A stretch of DNA of 64,000 nucleotides from Monarcha castaneiventris obscurior (Eukaryota; Chordata; Aves; Passeriformes; Monarchidae). The DNA lies in NCBI GenBank assembly GCA_026261815.1, contig JAMPIT010000583.1, positions 992,001 through 1,056,000 on the forward strand. The letters run 5' to 3'. How positions within the stretch are numbered: position 1 is the first letter of the stretch; every line of letters starts with the position of its first letter. The translations under genes were made by a program, and so were the position numbers. This document shows positions 63,701 through 64,000 of the stretch, in pieces. Below the pieces are notes generated by a model, which saw nothing but the letters and a program-made list of their open reading frames with translations, made no database searches and was not told the DNA's origin.

Positions 63701-64000
63701 CAGCAGGGATTTTTCAATACACAACTCCACAGAGAGCACAACACACTCGCACAGCCAATATTTGTGTCCAGACATTACATTTGTAACATTCATAGTGTAC
63801 TGTTCATTAGGTTCTTGGCAGGGCCAAACTACAGTAAAAATGATCTTATTAATGTAGGATATTTCAATTTAATTTTTTAAATCAGTTTTATGTATAATGA
63901 ATTCTTACTGTTCAGTAAATTATTACCTGAATGATTTATTTACAGGGAACAAAAAATTGTGACTGTCTAATAGCTGTTTGTAAGGCTGTGGAGCTTTTTT
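54745..64000. other. Long AT-rich stretch without recognised interspersed repeats
   Basis: About 9.2 kb, the longest part of the window in which I see no CR1 sequence. Open frames reach 125 codons (63138-63515, beginning at a non-ATG codon), none with a recognisable domain. A (TA)n/(CA)n microsatellite is listed separately. Sequence near 56290-56750 and 60130-60500 is somewhat less AT-rich, and I cannot say what it is. Confidence 0.5.
56142..56220. repeat. (TA)n / (CA)n / (TG)n compound microsatellite
   Basis: Alternating ATACAGATATACACACAGG, TATATATATGTATATACACACACATATG and GTGCATGCATATACACAAAC runs. Likely polymorphic. Confidence 0.8.

Noticed and set aside
1..64000. CRISPR arrays, bacterial operons, tRNA or rRNA genes
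   Set aside because: No regularly spaced direct repeats, no ribosome-binding-site plus frame pattern, and no recognisable tRNA or rRNA signature blocks. The window has vertebrate non-coding character.

Overview
The window looks like a vertebrate, most likely songbird, intergenic or deep-intronic segment. The backbone is AT-rich and dotted with GC-rich, 5'-truncated CR1 LINE fragments. Many of these end in the CR1-type 3' tail (ATTCTATGAT / ATTCTGTGAT-like octamers after 'TTCCAACC'). CR1 as the dominant repeat, the absence of Alu/B1/L1-like sequence, and the GC-rich 3' ends point to a bird. The songbird assignment is inference from the style of the CR1 families. No bacterial-type operon, promoter or ribosome-binding-site structure is present.

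I found no protein-coding gene that I can support. The longest open frames are either the GC-rich CR1 3' ends (which stay open in several frames on both strands) or stop-poor stretches without recognisable domains or convincing exon structure. I saw no rRNA, tRNA, CRISPR array or complete retrovirus-like element.

Layout: CR1 fragments lie at about 0.7, 5.95, 8.6, 11.1-11.8, 12.2, 17.2, 21.2-21.6, 23.8, 30.8 (weak), 31.0-31.4, 35.1, 40.1, 44.3 (two abutting), 47.2, 48.7 (weak), 53.0-53.3 and 54.3-54.7 kb (a back-to-back composite). Between them is single-copy-looking AT-rich DNA with a few microsatellites, short tandem duplications and AT palindromes. The longest stretches without recognised interspersed repeats are 23.9-30.8 kb and 54.7-64.0 kb.

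The most notable signal is among the CR1 copies. Several pairs within this one window are almost identical: 744-987 and 53023-53266 match at all 244 positions; 31067-31390 and the reverse strand of 44457-44781 differ at about three positions; 11296-11603 and 54423-54730 differ at about five. That is much closer than expected for old bird CR1 copies, and suggests recent activity of several CR1 subfamilies or homogenisation by gene conversion. The 54.3-kb locus is a precise back-to-back split of one such element. The 31/44-kb pair forms an inverted repeat about 13 kb apart.
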